NCBI GenBank assembly: GCA_004762155.1
Contig: SIHP01000009.1
Span: 62,001-126,000, forward strand
Length of the DNA stretch: 64,000 nt
From: Flavobacteriaceae bacterium
Lineage (GTDB): Bacteria > Bacteroidota > Bacteroidia > Flavobacteriales > Flavobacteriaceae
Reading direction: 5' to 3'
Shown here piece by piece: positions 10,179 through 19,833 of this stretch. The notes under the pieces were generated by a model, which searched no databases, had not been told where the DNA came from, and saw only the letters and a list, made by a program, of their open reading frames with translations. The first letter of the stretch is position 1; every line of letters starts with the position of its first letter. The position numbers and the translations under genes are program-made.

Positions 10179-11504
10179 CTAATAATTTAAATATTTTACT
10201 GATAATTTTAATTGATTGCTTGTTAGTTGGTCTTCAATAACAGTATTATTAACAGTATTATTAAAGTCTATATATTGGATCATTAATGCATAATTAAGAT
10301 CATATTCTGAATATAAAATCTGATCAACATATCCACTTAAATCAATAGAATAATAAGTATTAGAATTAAATTCATTATCATCTTGATTTAGAATAGCATA
10401 GCTGTAAACGCCATCAATAGTGGTAAGTTGGCTTTGTATTCTGTTTTTATGATCTATTATATAAACTAATAAAGAATCTTGTAAAGAATTTGTGTTTGTA
10501 TAACTTTCTTTAAGAGGGTTAAAGGTTAGTTCAGCACTTAAGGCAGAACCAAATTCTGAAAGTTCTTTTAATTTTTTTATAGAAGGGATTTCTATTCTTG
10601 AGGTTATTCCTGAACCAGCTTGAGAAAACATTAAATTGTCACTTTCAGAAGTTTCAATAATTGTTTCACCATCTTCAAATTGGCCTTCATTAAAAATAGA
10701 AGAAGATAAATCAGAAATAATATTGTTAAACTGCTTGGAAGTATCAGTAATTACAAAATCTATATAATAATCATTGTCATTTCCATCTCCATCATCAATA
10801 GTATAATATAGTCTCATGCTACAATTACCAGGAGTGTCTTCAGTGGTTAAAACATTAAAGCCTAAAACATGACTATCAGTTGTTTCGTCTGGTATAATGG
10901 TTAAGCCTTTAAATTGCTGTAGTAAATCATCAGAAGAATTAATATCGTTATCTTGTATTTTGTTAAAGATTTCTTCGCCAAACACATCATTTAAAGGAAT
11001 ATACAAAGAATCAGAACTTCTATTAGGTCTTGGAGTAAATGATAATTCACCTATAGTGTTAGAATCGAATTCTAAGGAAGAAGTATTGTAAAAAGAGTCG
11101 CCATCTTCTGGAGAAAAAGTTTCTGTAATTTCATGTATTTTGTATGTTTGAATCTTTGTAGTATCTCCATAATAATACGTGTCGTAATTCATAATAAAAC
11201 CAATAGAGTCATATACAGCATCATTATCTATTTCGTAAATAGATGTAGATAATTGAAAATATGATTGAGAAGTTAAACCACCTAGTTTATCATCTTCAAT
11301 ATGCCCAAGTAGAATTCTATTTGTACTTGAAGTCACTAAAGAATCTAATTTAAAAGAGCCAGTATTAATTGTAAAAGAATCTATTACTCTTACAGTAACA
11401 CCATCATCTAAAAAATCACTACCAACTTCATAATTTGTAACATCATCTGTAGCGCAAGATACAAGTGCTGTAAGTAATATAATACCTATAATAAATAATC
11501 TCAT
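10179..11504 (-). CDS. DUF4270 family lipoprotein
   Basis: Signal peptide II with lipobox (LLTALVSC, Cys at 17) followed by an acidic segment. The start NYEVGSDFLDDGVTVRVIDS and the general beta-rich layout over 440 residues match DUF4270, a family of surface or periplasmic lipoproteins restricted to Bacteroidota. Function is unknown. It is the first gene of a two-gene operon with the downstream outer-membrane barrel, which suggests that the lipoprotein and the barrel work together at the outer membrane. Confidence 0.85.
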   Translation of the reverse strand: MRLFIIGIILLTALVSCATDDVTNYEVGSDFLDDGVTVRVIDSFTINTGSFKLDSLVTSSTNRILLGHIEDDKLGGLTSQSYFQLSTSIYEIDNDAVYDSIGFIMNYDTYYYGDTTKIQTYKIHEITETFSPEDGDSFYNTSSLEFDSNTIGELSFTPRPNRSSDSLYIPLNDVFGEEIFNKIQDNDINSSDDLLQQFKGLTIIPDETTDSHVLGFNVLTTEDTPGNCSMRLYYTIDDGDGNDNDYYIDFVITDTSKQFNNIISDLSSSIFNEGQFEDGETIIETSESDNLMFSQAGSGITSRIEIPSIKKLKELSEFGSALSAELTFNPLKESYTNTNSLQDSLLVYIIDHKNRIQSQLTTIDGVYSYAILNQDDNEFNSNTYYSIDLSGYVDQILYSEYDLNYALMIQYIDFNNTVNNTVIEDQLTSNQLKLSVKYLNY

Positions 11505-11748
11505 TTATTTTTTTTAGGTAAAAGTATATGGAAGGTAATTGCAAAGATGTATAAAATATATGAACAGCTATTTTTTATAGATGATCGTGTTAACCAAATG
11601 TTAATACATGTAAAACGTGCTTTTTTTATGTTTCAAAGATGTTTTTATAGTGTAAATCTATAAAAGTGTGTTGTTGGTCTATTTCGTGCAAATTATAAAT
11701 TTAATAGCCTCTAGTTTTGTGTCTGTATTAATAAACGAAAAACATAAA
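11505..11748. promoter_or_regulatory. Divergent promoter region between DUF4270 operon and Kelch lipoprotein
   Basis: About 244 AT-rich bases separate the two divergent genes and must contain both promoters. An ORF extension into it on the plus strand (from 11668) is judged not to be used, because the lipoprotein signal peptide starts at 11749. I could not define exact promoter boxes. Confidence 0.4.
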
Positions 11749-12765
11749 ATGAGAAAAATCAGTTCAATAAAAACAAGTAGTATATCATTAATGTTGTTAG
11801 TAATGGCAATGTTATTTATAGGATGTAGTGATAGTGATGACGATGATGATGAATATGGTAACTGGGTGGAAAGTTCAACGTTTGACGGGAACTCAAGATC
11901 AGGCGCGGTTAGTTTTACTATTGGAGACAAAGGGTATTTGGTAACAGGTTATGATGGAGATGATTATTTGTCTGATACTTGGGAGTATAATTCTGAAAAT
12001 GATTATTGGGTACAAAAAGCAGATTTTCCTGGAACAGCAAGAAGTGGAGCTGTAGGTTTTACTATTAATGGAAAAGGATATTTAGGAACAGGTTATAATG
12101 GAGATAATGGAGAGGATGAGTTAAATGATTTTTGGGAATATGATCCAACAACTGATACTTGGTTACAAAAAGCAGATTTTGCAGGAACAGCTCGTTATGG
12201 AGCAATTGGTTTTGCAATAAATGGAAACGGATATATTGGTACAGGTTACGATGGAAGTCAGCAAAAAGATTTTTATAAATATGACGCAACAACTGATTCT
12301 TGGGAACAAGCTGTTGGGTTTGGAGGAGAGAAAAGACAAGACGCTTCTGTATTTGTAATTAACGAGGTTGCTTATATTGGTTTAGGAATCCATAATGGAG
12401 CTTACGAAGAAGATTTTTATTCTTTTGACGGAACAAATTGGACTCGTTTAACGGATTTGGACGATGATGATGACGACGATGATGATTATGAGATTTTATT
12501 AAGTGGTGGTGTTGCTTTTTCTTTAAACGGAAAAGGTTATGTAGCAACAGGTGTTTCTAGTGCTATAACCAATGAAGTCTTTGAATATGATCCATCAACA
12601 GATACTTGGGAAGAAGTCCCAGATTTTGAAGGAACTTCAAGACAAGATGCATCTTCTTTTACTTTTGATGATAAAGCCTATGTTTTAATGGGTAGAAGTG
12701 GAAGTTTTTATTTTGATGATGTTTGGGAATTTAGACCTGATGAATTAGAGAATGAAGATGATTAA
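11749..12765 (+). CDS. Kelch-like beta-propeller lipoprotein
   Basis: I chose the ATG at 11749 because it places a clean lipoprotein signal (MRKISSIKTSSISLM, then lipobox MLFIGC, Cys at about 25) at the N-terminus; the upstream in-frame extension lacks such a feature. After an acidic DSDDDDDEYG spacer come five to six approximately 50-residue repeats of the type W-x-F-x-G-x-R-x-G-A-x-x-F-x-I-x-G-K-G-Y-x-G-T-G-Y-x-G, ending in a WEYDP-like strand. This is a Kelch/galactose oxidase-type propeller. A DDDDDDDDDY run interrupts a blade near residue 245. It is presumably outer-membrane anchored and binds protein or glycan; its ligand is unknown. Confidence 0.85.
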   Translation: MRKISSIKTSSISLMLLVMAMLFIGCSDSDDDDDEYGNWVESSTFDGNSRSGAVSFTIGDKGYLVTGYDGDDYLSDTWEYNSENDYWVQKADFPGTARSGAVGFTINGKGYLGTGYNGDNGEDELNDFWEYDPTTDTWLQKADFAGTARYGAIGFAINGNGYIGTGYDGSQQKDFYKYDATTDSWEQAVGFGGEKRQDASVFVINEVAYIGLGIHNGAYEEDFYSFDGTNWTRLTDLDDDDDDDDDYEILLSGGVAFSLNGKGYVATGVSSAITNEVFEYDPSTDTWEEVPDFEGTSRQDASSFTFDDKAYVLMGRSGSFYFDDVWEFRPDELENEDD

Positions 12766-12791
12766 TTTTTAATTATTTGTAAATAGGGATG

Positions 12792-12824
12792 AGTTGGAAG
12801 TATTGTGCTTCCAACTTTTTTTTG
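12792..12824 (+). terminator. Rho-independent terminator after Kelch lipoprotein gene
   Basis: AGTTGGAAG and CTTCCAACT form a 9-bp perfect stem around TATTGTG, followed by a run of T residues, 26 bases after the stop codon. Confidence 0.88.
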
Positions 12825-12956
12825 TGAAAAAAACAACATAATATTAATAGATTTTTAAGAGTATCTTCACATAGATTTGTATTGTAAATAAGAACAAAAC
12901 GATTTTGTAAGGCAGTAGCTTTGAATGAGTCATTAGTTTTTAAAAAAAAAGAACAA

Positions 12957-13664
12957 ATGAAATGTGTAATAATAGATGACGAACCTTTAGCTTTAGGATT
13001 ATTAGAAAGTTATATTGAAAAAATATCCTTTTTAGAATTAGTTGCATCTTGTTCTGATGGTTTTGAAGCAATGACTGTTTTACAAGAACAGAAAGTTGAT
13101 TTAATTTTTACAGACATAGAGATGCCAAACTTTTCAGGAATTGATATTATTAAATCAGCAGATTATAATGAGTCTATGTTTATTTTTACAACAGCATACC
13201 CGCATTATGCCATTGAAGGTTTTAATTTAAATGTTACTGATTATTTAGTAAAACCTATTCCTTTTCATCGTTTTTTAAAAGCTGTAACAAGAGCGCATGA
13301 TATGTTTAAATTGAAAAAAGAAGAACCTGTAGCTGTTGTAGATAAAGAAGAGCAACAATTTATTTTTGTGAAATCCGAATACGAAAACTTAAAAATAAAT
13401 TTAGATGACATAAAGTATATTGAGTCCTTAAAAGATTATATTAAAATTTATACAAATAAAGACAAACCCATATTAACATTAAGTAGTTTAAAAGGTTTTG
13501 AGAAGAAATTAGGAAATTCTAAGTTTATTAGAGTTCATAAATCATACATAGTATCTTTAAAACATATTTATTCTGTTCAGCGTAATAGAATTGTAATTGG
13601 AGAAAAATGGATTCCTATTGGGTTGAATTACAAAGATAAATTTTTAAAAAAAATAGGAGGTTAG
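12957..13664 (+). CDS. LytTR-type response regulator
   Basis: The ATG at 12957 gives a receiver domain beginning directly at MKCVIIDDEPLALGLLESYI, so I prefer it over an in-frame start 36 bases upstream. The receiver (1-120) has acidic pocket D7/D8, phospho-acceptor D53 (IFTDIEMP), a TTAYPHYAIEGF switch region and the VKPIPF lysine. A C-terminal LytTR DNA-binding domain (about 140-235) carries YIESLKDYIKIY, FIRVHKSYIV and the LNYKDKF end. Such regulators bind direct repeats upstream of target promoters. No histidine kinase is adjacent, so its partner must be elsewhere. It is convergent with the flavin enzyme gene, 14 bases away. Confidence 0.92.
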   Translation: MKCVIIDDEPLALGLLESYIEKISFLELVASCSDGFEAMTVLQEQKVDLIFTDIEMPNFSGIDIIKSADYNESMFIFTTAYPHYAIEGFNLNVTDYLVKPIPFHRFLKAVTRAHDMFKLKKEEPVAVVDKEEQQFIFVKSEYENLKINLDDIKYIESLKDYIKIYTNKDKPILTLSSLKGFEKKLGNSKFIRVHKSYIVSLKHIYSVQRNRIVIGEKWIPIGLNYKDKFLKKIGG

Positions 13665-13678
13665 TTGATTGTTTGTTT

Positions 13679-14926
13679 TTAGTGTTTTAGTATTGTGTTT
13701 ATAACTCCCAAAGCTGCTTTTTCTCCAGAAAGTATTGCTGCATTTAATGAGCCATTTAATTGTGTATCTCCAGCTAAAAAAATACTATTAGTTAAACGAG
13801 TTTCAGAAGGAAGCATTTCATATTGTAAATTCCTTAATTTAGGAAGCGCCATTGGAATTTTATAATGTTTTATAAAGGTTGTATTATCTATGCCACAAAG
13901 AAACTTAAGTTCTTTTTGTACTTTTTCTAACAATAAATCGTCAAATAAATTTTTACGATCTACCACGGTAACCGAAAGTAATTCCTTTGTGTTGCTATTG
14001 TTAGTAGATAAACTAGTGTGATAAAAAATATTATTAATAACAGCGTTTTTGTTAGGAATAAGTCCAATTATTGGTTTTTTAATAGTGCTCTCTTCAGTCT
14101 CAAAATAAAAAGTATCACAAGATTTCCATTCGGTTTTTTGTTGATTTAAATTCGGAATTATAAGACTTGCATCAGTGGCGATAATAATAGCATCAGAAGT
14201 AATTTTTTTATCATCTGAAATTAGTATTGTATTTTCTTTTACCGCAGTAACTTTAGTATTAAATAAAAAGTGTGTTTGTTTTAAATTATCAAAAAGTTGT
14301 TTAGGAATCGCTTCAATTCCATTTTTTGGTAATGCAGCATAACCTTCTCCAAACATTTTATAAACAAATTCAAACATTCTGCTAGAAGTTTCTAGTTTTG
14401 TTTCTAAAAAAATACCTGTAAAAAAAGGAATGAAAAAATCATTAATTATAGCAGTAGAAAAACCAAAGTTTTGTAAATAACTTAAGGTGGTTTGTTCTTC
14501 TTCTTTAAAAATTTCAACAATTGATTTTTTCTTTAAAACATTATTTAATTTCAGGATTTTTATTTTATCTGAAAAATTTCCAATACCAGAAAAAAGAGTA
14601 GCAAATAAAAAAGATTTATCTCTTAATGGATCACCTATTATAGTTGGCTTTTTATGTTTAAAAATAGAAGCGCCAGGCAAAAAATGCTGAAGTTCTAAAG
14701 TGTTAAAATCAAGATATTTTTGAGCAGCTGGATATGCTGTTAATAAAACCTGAAAACCATGATCCAATTGATAACCCGCTACAATATCTGTTTTAACTCT
14801 TCCTCCAATACTATTAGAAACTTCAATAATAGTAGGAGAATAACCGTTTTTCTCAAGAACACAAGCTGCAATTAATCCGCTAATTCCAGCACCAATAATG
14901 TGTATTTTATATTCTTCTTTTTTCAT
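13679..14926 (-). CDS. FAD-dependent amine-oxidase-like oxidoreductase
   Basis: The N-terminal Rossmann motif IIGAGISGLIAACVLEKNGY and IIE, followed by GGRVKTD, identifies an FAD-binding protein of the amine oxidase/phytoene desaturase/protoporphyrinogen oxidase superfamily. A C-terminal FLAGD (near 390) with GSLNAAILSGEKAA is the second flavin-contacting motif. The start is 3 bases downstream of the photolyase stop, so it is co-transcribed. In related bacteria a flavin amine oxidase is often found beside cryptochrome/photolyase genes, and a link to light-response or pigment chemistry is possible. The substrate is unknown. Confidence 0.82.
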   Translation of the reverse strand: MKKEEYKIHIIGAGISGLIAACVLEKNGYSPTIIEVSNSIGGRVKTDIVAGYQLDHGFQVLLTAYPAAQKYLDFNTLELQHFLPGASIFKHKKPTIIGDPLRDKSFLFATLFSGIGNFSDKIKILKLNNVLKKKSIVEIFKEEEQTTLSYLQNFGFSTAIINDFFIPFFTGIFLETKLETSSRMFEFVYKMFGEGYAALPKNGIEAIPKQLFDNLKQTHFLFNTKVTAVKENTILISDDKKITSDAIIIATDASLIIPNLNQQKTEWKSCDTFYFETEESTIKKPIIGLIPNKNAVINNIFYHTSLSTNNSNTKELLSVTVVDRKNLFDDLLLEKVQKELKFLCGIDNTTFIKHYKIPMALPKLRNLQYEMLPSETRLTNSIFLAGDTQLNGSLNAAILSGEKAALGVINTILKH

Positions 14927-14929
14927 TTT

Positions 14930-16408
14930 CTATTTTTTTGCAAAATTGTTATGTATTCTATTTACATGTGTATTTAAAAGGCGCTGTTTTTCTTTTTGAA
15001 CAGCTGGATGTTTTTTATGACTCCAAATTTTATCTCTAGCGGCTGCAGCACTTGTTTTTAAATCAACTATTGGTAGTGGGTAATTTTGGCCAATAATAAC
15101 ATTACAAAATGTTTGTTCCATTATGCTCATTGTCCAAGGTTCATGTATGTAAGCTACAGGAACATTTTCAAGTTCTGGGATCCATTTTTTTATAAATATT
15201 CCTTCAGGATCATGTTCTTGAGAGTTCTTTACAGGATTATATAACCGAACAGTATTTATACCAGTTGTTCCTGCTTGCATTTGAAATTGTGGATAATGTA
15301 TACCAGGTTCATAATCTAAAAACTGTCTCGCCAAATGATAGGTTCCGTCTCGCCAATCTTGATCAAGATTTAAAGTCAAAAAAGAAACTACCATTGAGCG
15401 CATTCTAAAATTAATCCAACCAGTTTGTTCCACAGCGCGCATACAAGCATCAATTAAAGGATAACCAGTTGTACCTGTTTTCCATGCTTTTATAAAAGCT
15501 TCATTTTTTTTATGTTGAAGTAATTCGTAGCCTTTATTAATACATTTTGTTTCATAGTTACATTCCACTTCAAATTTTTGAATAAAATGACAATGCCAAT
15601 GCAGTCGTGTTAACATTGCAGAAAAAGCGTTGCTATTTTTTGTTCCATTAGGATGTGTGCCAATGTATTGAAAAGCTTGCTTAATACTAATGTTTCCCCA
15701 AGCTAAATAAGGTGATAATCTACTGCACCCCATTCTACTTTCTGTAGGTTTAGAAATATGTTTTTGATAGTTAAATCCTCGTTTAGAAGTGAAAGAAGTT
15801 AAATATCGCCAAGCATTTTGTTCACCAGCAGGCTGAAATTGTTTTGATTGATGATGCAATACATTTTCTAGTTCTTTAGGAAGTGTAAAAGGATGCTCAA
15901 ATACTTCTCTTTTTGAAACAGAATACTTGTTTTGAATAATAGGTGTGTGCATTTGTTGGTGCCACTGTTTATTCCAATTAACTCTGTTTTTTATACCACG
16001 TAAAATCCCGTCACGTTGAAATTGTTTCCAAATTATTTTATTTTTCCTACAAAATAAGGTTACTTTTTTATCTCGTTTCCAAGTAATCTTTGTGCCACTT
16101 TCTTGATAACTGAAAATGGTTTTTATATCAAATTTTTTGTTGAGATATTCAAAAATAGTTAAAGCTTCTTCATAAAATACAATTACTTGTCTGTTGTAAG
16201 GTTTAAGCGTATTATTTAATCCGAGTAAAGATTGATATATAAATTGTAAATGACGAGGGCTTGTATCTGGATACGTAATAATTGTTGGTTCGTAGATGTA
16301 AATTATTAAATAGGGAATACCTGCTTGTTCGGCATTAAAAAGAGACTCATGATCTCTACTACGAATATCACGTTTTAACCAAACAATATTTAAACTATCC
16401 TTTTTCAA
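14930..16408 (-). CDS. Cryptochrome/deoxyribodipyrimidine photolyase family protein
   Basis: Residues 1-135 form the antenna-binding alpha/beta domain ([18 protein letters not shown]). Residues about 200-460 form the FAD-binding helical domain: [18 protein letters not shown], then [41 protein letters not shown] and the [17 protein letters not shown] segment. Together these are the canonical photolyase signatures. The likely activity is light-driven repair of UV dimers; a cryptochrome-like photoreceptor role is the alternative. The [15 protein letters not shown] end resembles the flavobacterial subgroup rather than classical E. coli PhrB. Genes for DUF2452 and Lacal_2735 precede it in the same operon. 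Confidence 0.92.
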   Translation of the reverse strand: MKKDSLNIVWLKRDIRSRDHESLFNAEQAGIPYLIIYIYEPTIITYPDTSPRHLQFIYQSLLGLNNTLKPYNRQVIVFYEEALTIFEYLNKKFDIKTIFSYQESGTKITWKRDKKVTLFCRKNKIIWKQFQRDGILRGIKNRVNWNKQWHQQMHTPIIQNKYSVSKREVFEHPFTLPKELENVLHHQSKQFQPAGEQNAWRYLTSFTSKRGFNYQKHISKPTESRMGCSRLSPYLAWGNISIKQAFQYIGTHPNGTKNSNAFSAMLTRLHWHCHFIQKFEVECNYETKCINKGYELLQHKKNEAFIKAWKTGTTGYPLIDACMRAVEQTGWINFRMRSMVVSFLTLNLDQDWRDGTYHLARQFLDYEPGIHYPQFQMQAGTTGINTVRLYNPVKNSQEHDPEGIFIKKWIPELENVPVAYIHEPWTMSIMEQTFCNVIIGQNYPLPIVDLKTSAAAARDKIWSHKKHPAVQKEKQRLLNTHVNRIHNNFAKK

Positions 16409-16451
16409 AAAGATTAATCAGATTTTTAATTTCTATTTTAGAATTAAGGTG

Positions 16452-16853
16452 TTATACTTTCTCCCAAATTTGATCTGCATTCAAATAAAAACTACCCAAA
16501 GAATTAAACTTGCATTGATCAGGAGCTATTATAGAAAGAAATAGCTCTTCGTTATCTCTTTTGTATAAGTGATATATCTCTCCAATAATAGGTTCAAAAC
16601 TAAATTTTGCATCAAAAATGAGTCTATTATTTTCATATTCTTGGATCATTTTTGTGTATTCGGCTTTCAGTTCTTCAAACTTAGTAGCTACTTTATGGTT
16701 TACTTTATTAATACTTCTGTTTTTCCAAGCAATAGTATCTGTTGTTGTAATTACAGGAGCACTAACAGAAGTAGCATAAGGTTTAAGAGCTGCATCGTAT
16801 TTTTGCGTTTCAGTATTAAAAACTACATTATCTGGTTTTTTTGTTTCTGTCAT
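16452..16853 (-). CDS. DUF2452 family protein
   Basis: A 133-residue soluble protein matching DUF2452. It begins with KKPDNVVFNTETQKYDAALKPYA and contains W-K-N-R followed by a helix (KVATKFEELKAEYTKMIQEY), then the conserved F-E-P-I-I-G-E-I-Y-H-L-Y segment and an SIIAPDQC/GSFYLNADQIWEK end. Function is unknown. In Flavobacteriaceae this family commonly sits beside photolyase and Lacal_2735 genes, as here, which suggests a role in the same stress or light response. Confidence 0.9.
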   Translation of the reverse strand: MTETKKPDNVVFNTETQKYDAALKPYATSVSAPVITTTDTIAWKNRSINKVNHKVATKFEELKAEYTKMIQEYENNRLIFDAKFSFEPIIGEIYHLYKRDNEELFLSIIAPDQCKFNSLGSFYLNADQIWEKV

Positions 16854-16868
16854 TTTTGAATAAAAATA

Positions 16869-17033
16869 TTAATTTAACTTTTCAATAAGTTTCATGATCT
16901 CTTCAGCTTCAAATGTTTTTTGATCGCTTTTTTTTCTGTTGGATTTTGATAATGCATGTGCTTCTTTTAAAAGTTTTTCATATTGAAGTTGTAACTTTTC
17001 TTTTTCGGTTTTTTTCTTAAATAGCCCAAACAT
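16869..17033 (-). CDS. Lacal_2735 family small protein
   Basis: A 54-residue ORF starting MFGLFKKKTEKEKLQLQYEK and containing LLKEAHALSKSNRKKSD, then EAEEIMKLIEKL. This pattern (MFGLFKK start, heptad-like charged helix, SK-x-NRKKSD) is that of the Lacal_2735 family found in Flavobacteriia. It is predicted to be one or two charged coiled-coil-like helices. The gene stops 15 bases upstream of DUF2452 and is the likely first gene of the photolyase operon. Function unknown. Confidence 0.85.
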   Translation of the reverse strand: MFGLFKKKTEKEKLQLQYEKLLKEAHALSKSNRKKSDQKTFEAEEIMKLIEKLN

Positions 17034-17203
17034 AAATTTTTATTTTTTTCAATTCAAGTATAAAGATACAAAATGTTTAACTATTTTTATGTTTTGTTAA
17101 ACAAAATTACGCTTTAAAAAATAAATTGATCAAGCATATAGTTTAAAATTTATTATTTGCAAGGGTTGACAAAAAAAGTGAGTTTAATTTAATATTGATA
17201 AAA

Positions 17204-17629
17204 ATGATATTTAATACTACCTATAGCAACGAGAATTTTCATAAAGAAAGTAATCTTCATTTGGGAAAAAAGTTTAATTTAATAGAGCGAATACAACGAG
17301 GAGGAATTGAATCTGGTAGATTAATTATTAATGAAACTAGCCCTAAGTTAAATACAGCTAAATTAAAGTTTTCTGAAATAGATTATGGAAGTATAGAGCT
17401 TCGTCCAAAAGGTATAATAGTTCATTATACAAACAAACTAGAGCGTTTTTCATGGGTAATACCTTACTACAGATTGGTAATTTATGATGCACAGTTTTTT
17501 ACCATCCATGCAAATGGAAATTTTATGCAATTTTTTAAAAATAAAAACTACAGAGATAATAAAAAGTTTATAAAATCTATGATTGATTTTAAGAATGATT
17601 TTTTAGGTTTAACGTATTATGATTATTGA
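17204..17629 (+). CDS. Hypothetical conserved flavobacterial protein
   Basis: A 141-residue soluble protein with no recognised domain. The ATG at 17204 is preferred to a TTG three codons upstream. It has many aromatic and basic residues: FNLIERIQRGGIESGRLI, a YGSIELRPKGIIVHY strand and IPYYRLVIYDAQFFTIHANG near the end, suggesting a small beta-rich domain. Its last 41 bases overlap convergently with the 3' end of the methyltransferase gene on the minus strand. Upstream at 17034-17203 there is only AT-rich DNA with no obvious promoter motif. Confidence 0.75.
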   Translation: MIFNTTYSNENFHKESNLHLGKKFNLIERIQRGGIESGRLIINETSPKLNTAKLKFSEIDYGSIELRPKGIIVHYTNKLERFSWVIPYYRLVIYDAQFFTIHANGNFMQFFKNKNYRDNKKFIKSMIDFKNDFLGLTYYDY

Positions 17630-18287
17630 TTGTTCTCTCTATTTCATAAATATAGTTTTGTTCTTTTAGTTTTGTTTTTTGAAGTACTAAATTGAAAGAA
17701 AACCCATAAGAATTCGCAATACTTTTAATTTTAATTAAATCGCAATCTTCAGAAAGAATCATGTACATCGTTTCGGATTCTTTTCTTTTAGAAAATTGAA
17801 AAAAGAGTTGTTCAAAATACTCAAAATCTTCACCACAAAACCAAGCTTGTTCTTTTTGGTTTTTAGGTTTTCTTGGGTAATAAGGTGGATTAACAATAAT
17901 AATATCAAAATATCTATTGTTTAATTCCGAAAATAAATCAGAATAAAAAACAGTAACCGAGATATTGTTCTTTATAGATGCTTTTTTTAAGTATTCAAGA
18001 GCTTTTAAGTTAATGTCCGTAGCAATTACTTTAGCATCTTTAGATGCCGCATAAAGAGAAATGATTCCTGAACCACAACCCAATTCTAAGAATGTTTTTT
18101 CAGAGAGGTTTAAGGTATCTATAAAGTCCAGTAAAATTTTAGTACTTATGGTGTAATGCGGAGGGAAAACCTCAGGATGTACAAGAACATCTATTCCTTT
18201 ATAAGTGTATTTTCTAGGTTTGGAAAACCATAACTTTGTAACAACTTTTAAAAAAGGATGAGTTATTTTTTTTATAAAATTCCGCAT
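17589..18287 (-). CDS. Class I SAM-dependent methyltransferase (PrmC/HemK-like)
   Basis: The 232-residue protein has SAM motif I FLELGCGSGIISLYAA, the acidic motif VIATDINLKAL and the catalytic IIIVNPPYY motif. NPPY is typical of methyltransferases acting on nitrogen in amides or bases, such as PrmC/HemK. It is the last gene of the 14-gene minus-strand operon, 4 bases after the radical SAM gene, so a role in the same biosynthesis is likely but not certain. Its substrate could be small-molecule or protein. Confidence 0.85.
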   Translation of the reverse strand: MRNFIKKITHPFLKVVTKLWFSKPRKYTYKGIDVLVHPEVFPPHYTISTKILLDFIDTLNLSEKTFLELGCGSGIISLYAASKDAKVIATDINLKALEYLKKASIKNNISVTVFYSDLFSELNNRYFDIIIVNPPYYPRKPKNQKEQAWFCGEDFEYFEQLFFQFSKRKESETMYMILSEDCDLIKIKSIANSYGFSFNLVLQKTKLKEQNYIYEIERTINNHNTLNLKNHS

Positions 18288-18291
18288 AGTT

Positions 18292-19833
18292 TTATTCTGA
18301 ATAAAATCCTTCTATTTCTGGTTGACGATATTTCCATATTTTATGAAATACTTTTATTTCATAAGGAAATTTATAAAATCCAGTTTTATAACGAATACCA
18401 GACAAAGTTCTTAATATACTTTTTTTATAACCTCTAATTCTAAAATCAGAAACAGTAGGGTAGTACCCATTTAAAACGGTTTCAAAATTTTTAATTTTAT
18501 CAATCATATAAGGTTTTAACCAAGGAGTTAGCGGGTTTTTACGTAAATCGAAATTTTCCCAACTTGGAGAAATCCATGCTTCTAATGTTTCTGGAAAAGA
18601 AAAGCCAGCATCTAAAATTTGCTGGTACAATTTAGATCCTTTAGTTGGAGTTGGACTGTATAGATAAATGATAATTTCTGTATCAGGATTAATAGCTTTA
18701 ATTTCTTTTATAAAATTAATATCCCAAAGAATTTGGTCATAAACTTGTTTCTCTGTATCCGCAGGCATGCCTAAAACAAAAGACATTTCAGGTATAATTC
18801 CTGCTTTTCGCATTCGTAAAGCAAAGTCTTTAATCATTTTTCCAGATTGCGTACCACCTTTATTCATTTGTTTTAACACAGCATCATTTCCTGTTTCGGC
18901 ACCTAAAAAGATCATTTCACAACCTGCTTTTTTCATCAGTTTTAATTCATCATCAGAATATTTGTTAAGTGTATCTATTCTTCCTTCTCCCCAATATTTT
19001 ATATTGTCATTTAAAATTAAATTAGAAAATTCTAACACACGTTTTTTTGAAGTAAAGAAATTATTATCATGAAATTCTAGCGCATCAATATTGTATTTGT
19101 TTTTGAAGTATTTTACATCTTCATACATACCTTCTGCAGATTTTCCTTTCCATCTACCTCCAAAAATCGGTACAATTCCACAAAAAGAGCAAGTAAAAGG
19201 ACATCCCATACTTGAATGATATGACAAAGTAGTCTTCCCCATAAAGGTTTTTGCTAAATAATTTTTAAGAGGATAAAAATTATTTAAATATGTGTATGGT
19301 AAATTTGTTAAAGAATCTTGGTCTAACAACTGTTCTTTTTTAGTTTTAACAATGTTTCCGTTACCATCTTTAAAAATTAAGTTTTCAATTTCGCTAAGTG
19401 TTTTTTCAAAGATAGTTTGCTCTAGTTTTTTTCCTTCTAAAATAGTTAATAAAGAGGGAAAAGTAATGTCTCCAGGACCATTTACAATATAATCTACTAA
19501 GTTTGAATTCATACAAACTTCATATTGATTTGAAGCAAAATAACCTCCCCAAATAATAGTAGACTCAGGATATAATTCTTTTATTTTTTTGGTGAAAGGA
19601 ATGGCTTGTTTTAATTGTGGTCCTGGCATTACGGTAGAACAAAAATATTTGAACTCACCAGTATCAAAATAATCTTTAATTTTTTGCCAAGGATCTTTTT
19701 CCAAATTTCCATCCAAAAAAACATAATCGTATGTACCATGTATTGCAGCACCAACTTGTAATATAGAATTTGGAATTCTATGTTTACCATTAGCACTTTT
19801 AGGATTGAATAATATTATTTTGTTGTTAGTCAT
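18292..19833 (-). CDS. B12-binding domain radical SAM protein
   Basis: A 513-residue protein. The N-terminal region (about 20-150) has a Rossmann-like cobalamin-binding layout with WGGYFASN and NGPGDITFPSL. The radical SAM domain (about 200-430) has the cluster motif MGCPFTCSFCG (CxxxCxxC), EFHDNNFF, CEMIFLGAETGND and MSFVLGMPADT. Proteins of this class use a 4Fe-4S cluster and cobalamin, often to methylate unactivated carbon or phosphorus. It overlaps the next upstream gene by 8 bases, so it belongs to the operon with the glycosyltransferases. The substrate cannot be read from sequence. Confidence 0.9.
   Translation of the reverse strand: MTNNKIILFNPKSANGKHRIPNSILQVGAAIHGTYDYVFLDGNLEKDPWQKIKDYFDTGEFKYFCSTVMPGPQLKQAIPFTKKIKELYPESTIIWGGYFASNQYEVCMNSNLVDYIVNGPGDITFPSLLTILEGKKLEQTIFEKTLSEIENLIFKDGNGNIVKTKKEQLLDQDSLTNLPYTYLNNFYPLKNYLAKTFMGKTTLSYHSSMGCPFTCSFCGIVPIFGGRWKGKSAEGMYEDVKYFKNKYNIDALEFHDNNFFTSKKRVLEFSNLILNDNIKYWGEGRIDTLNKYSDDELKLMKKAGCEMIFLGAETGNDAVLKQMNKGGTQSGKMIKDFALRMRKAGIIPEMSFVLGMPADTEKQVYDQILWDINFIKEIKAINPDTEIIIYLYSPTPTKGSKLYQQILDAGFSFPETLEAWISPSWENFDLRKNPLTPWLKPYMIDKIKNFETVLNGYYPTVSDFRIRGYKKSILRTLSGIRYKTGFYKFPYEIKVFHKIWKYRQPEIEGFYSE

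Noticed and set aside
11668..11748. Upstream extension of the Kelch lipoprotein
   Set aside because: It would bury the clear lipoprotein signal peptide, whose lipobox Cys fits only a start at 11749.
12957..13664. Two-component pair with a neighbouring histidine kinase
   Set aside because: No kinase gene is found on either side; the regulator stands alone.
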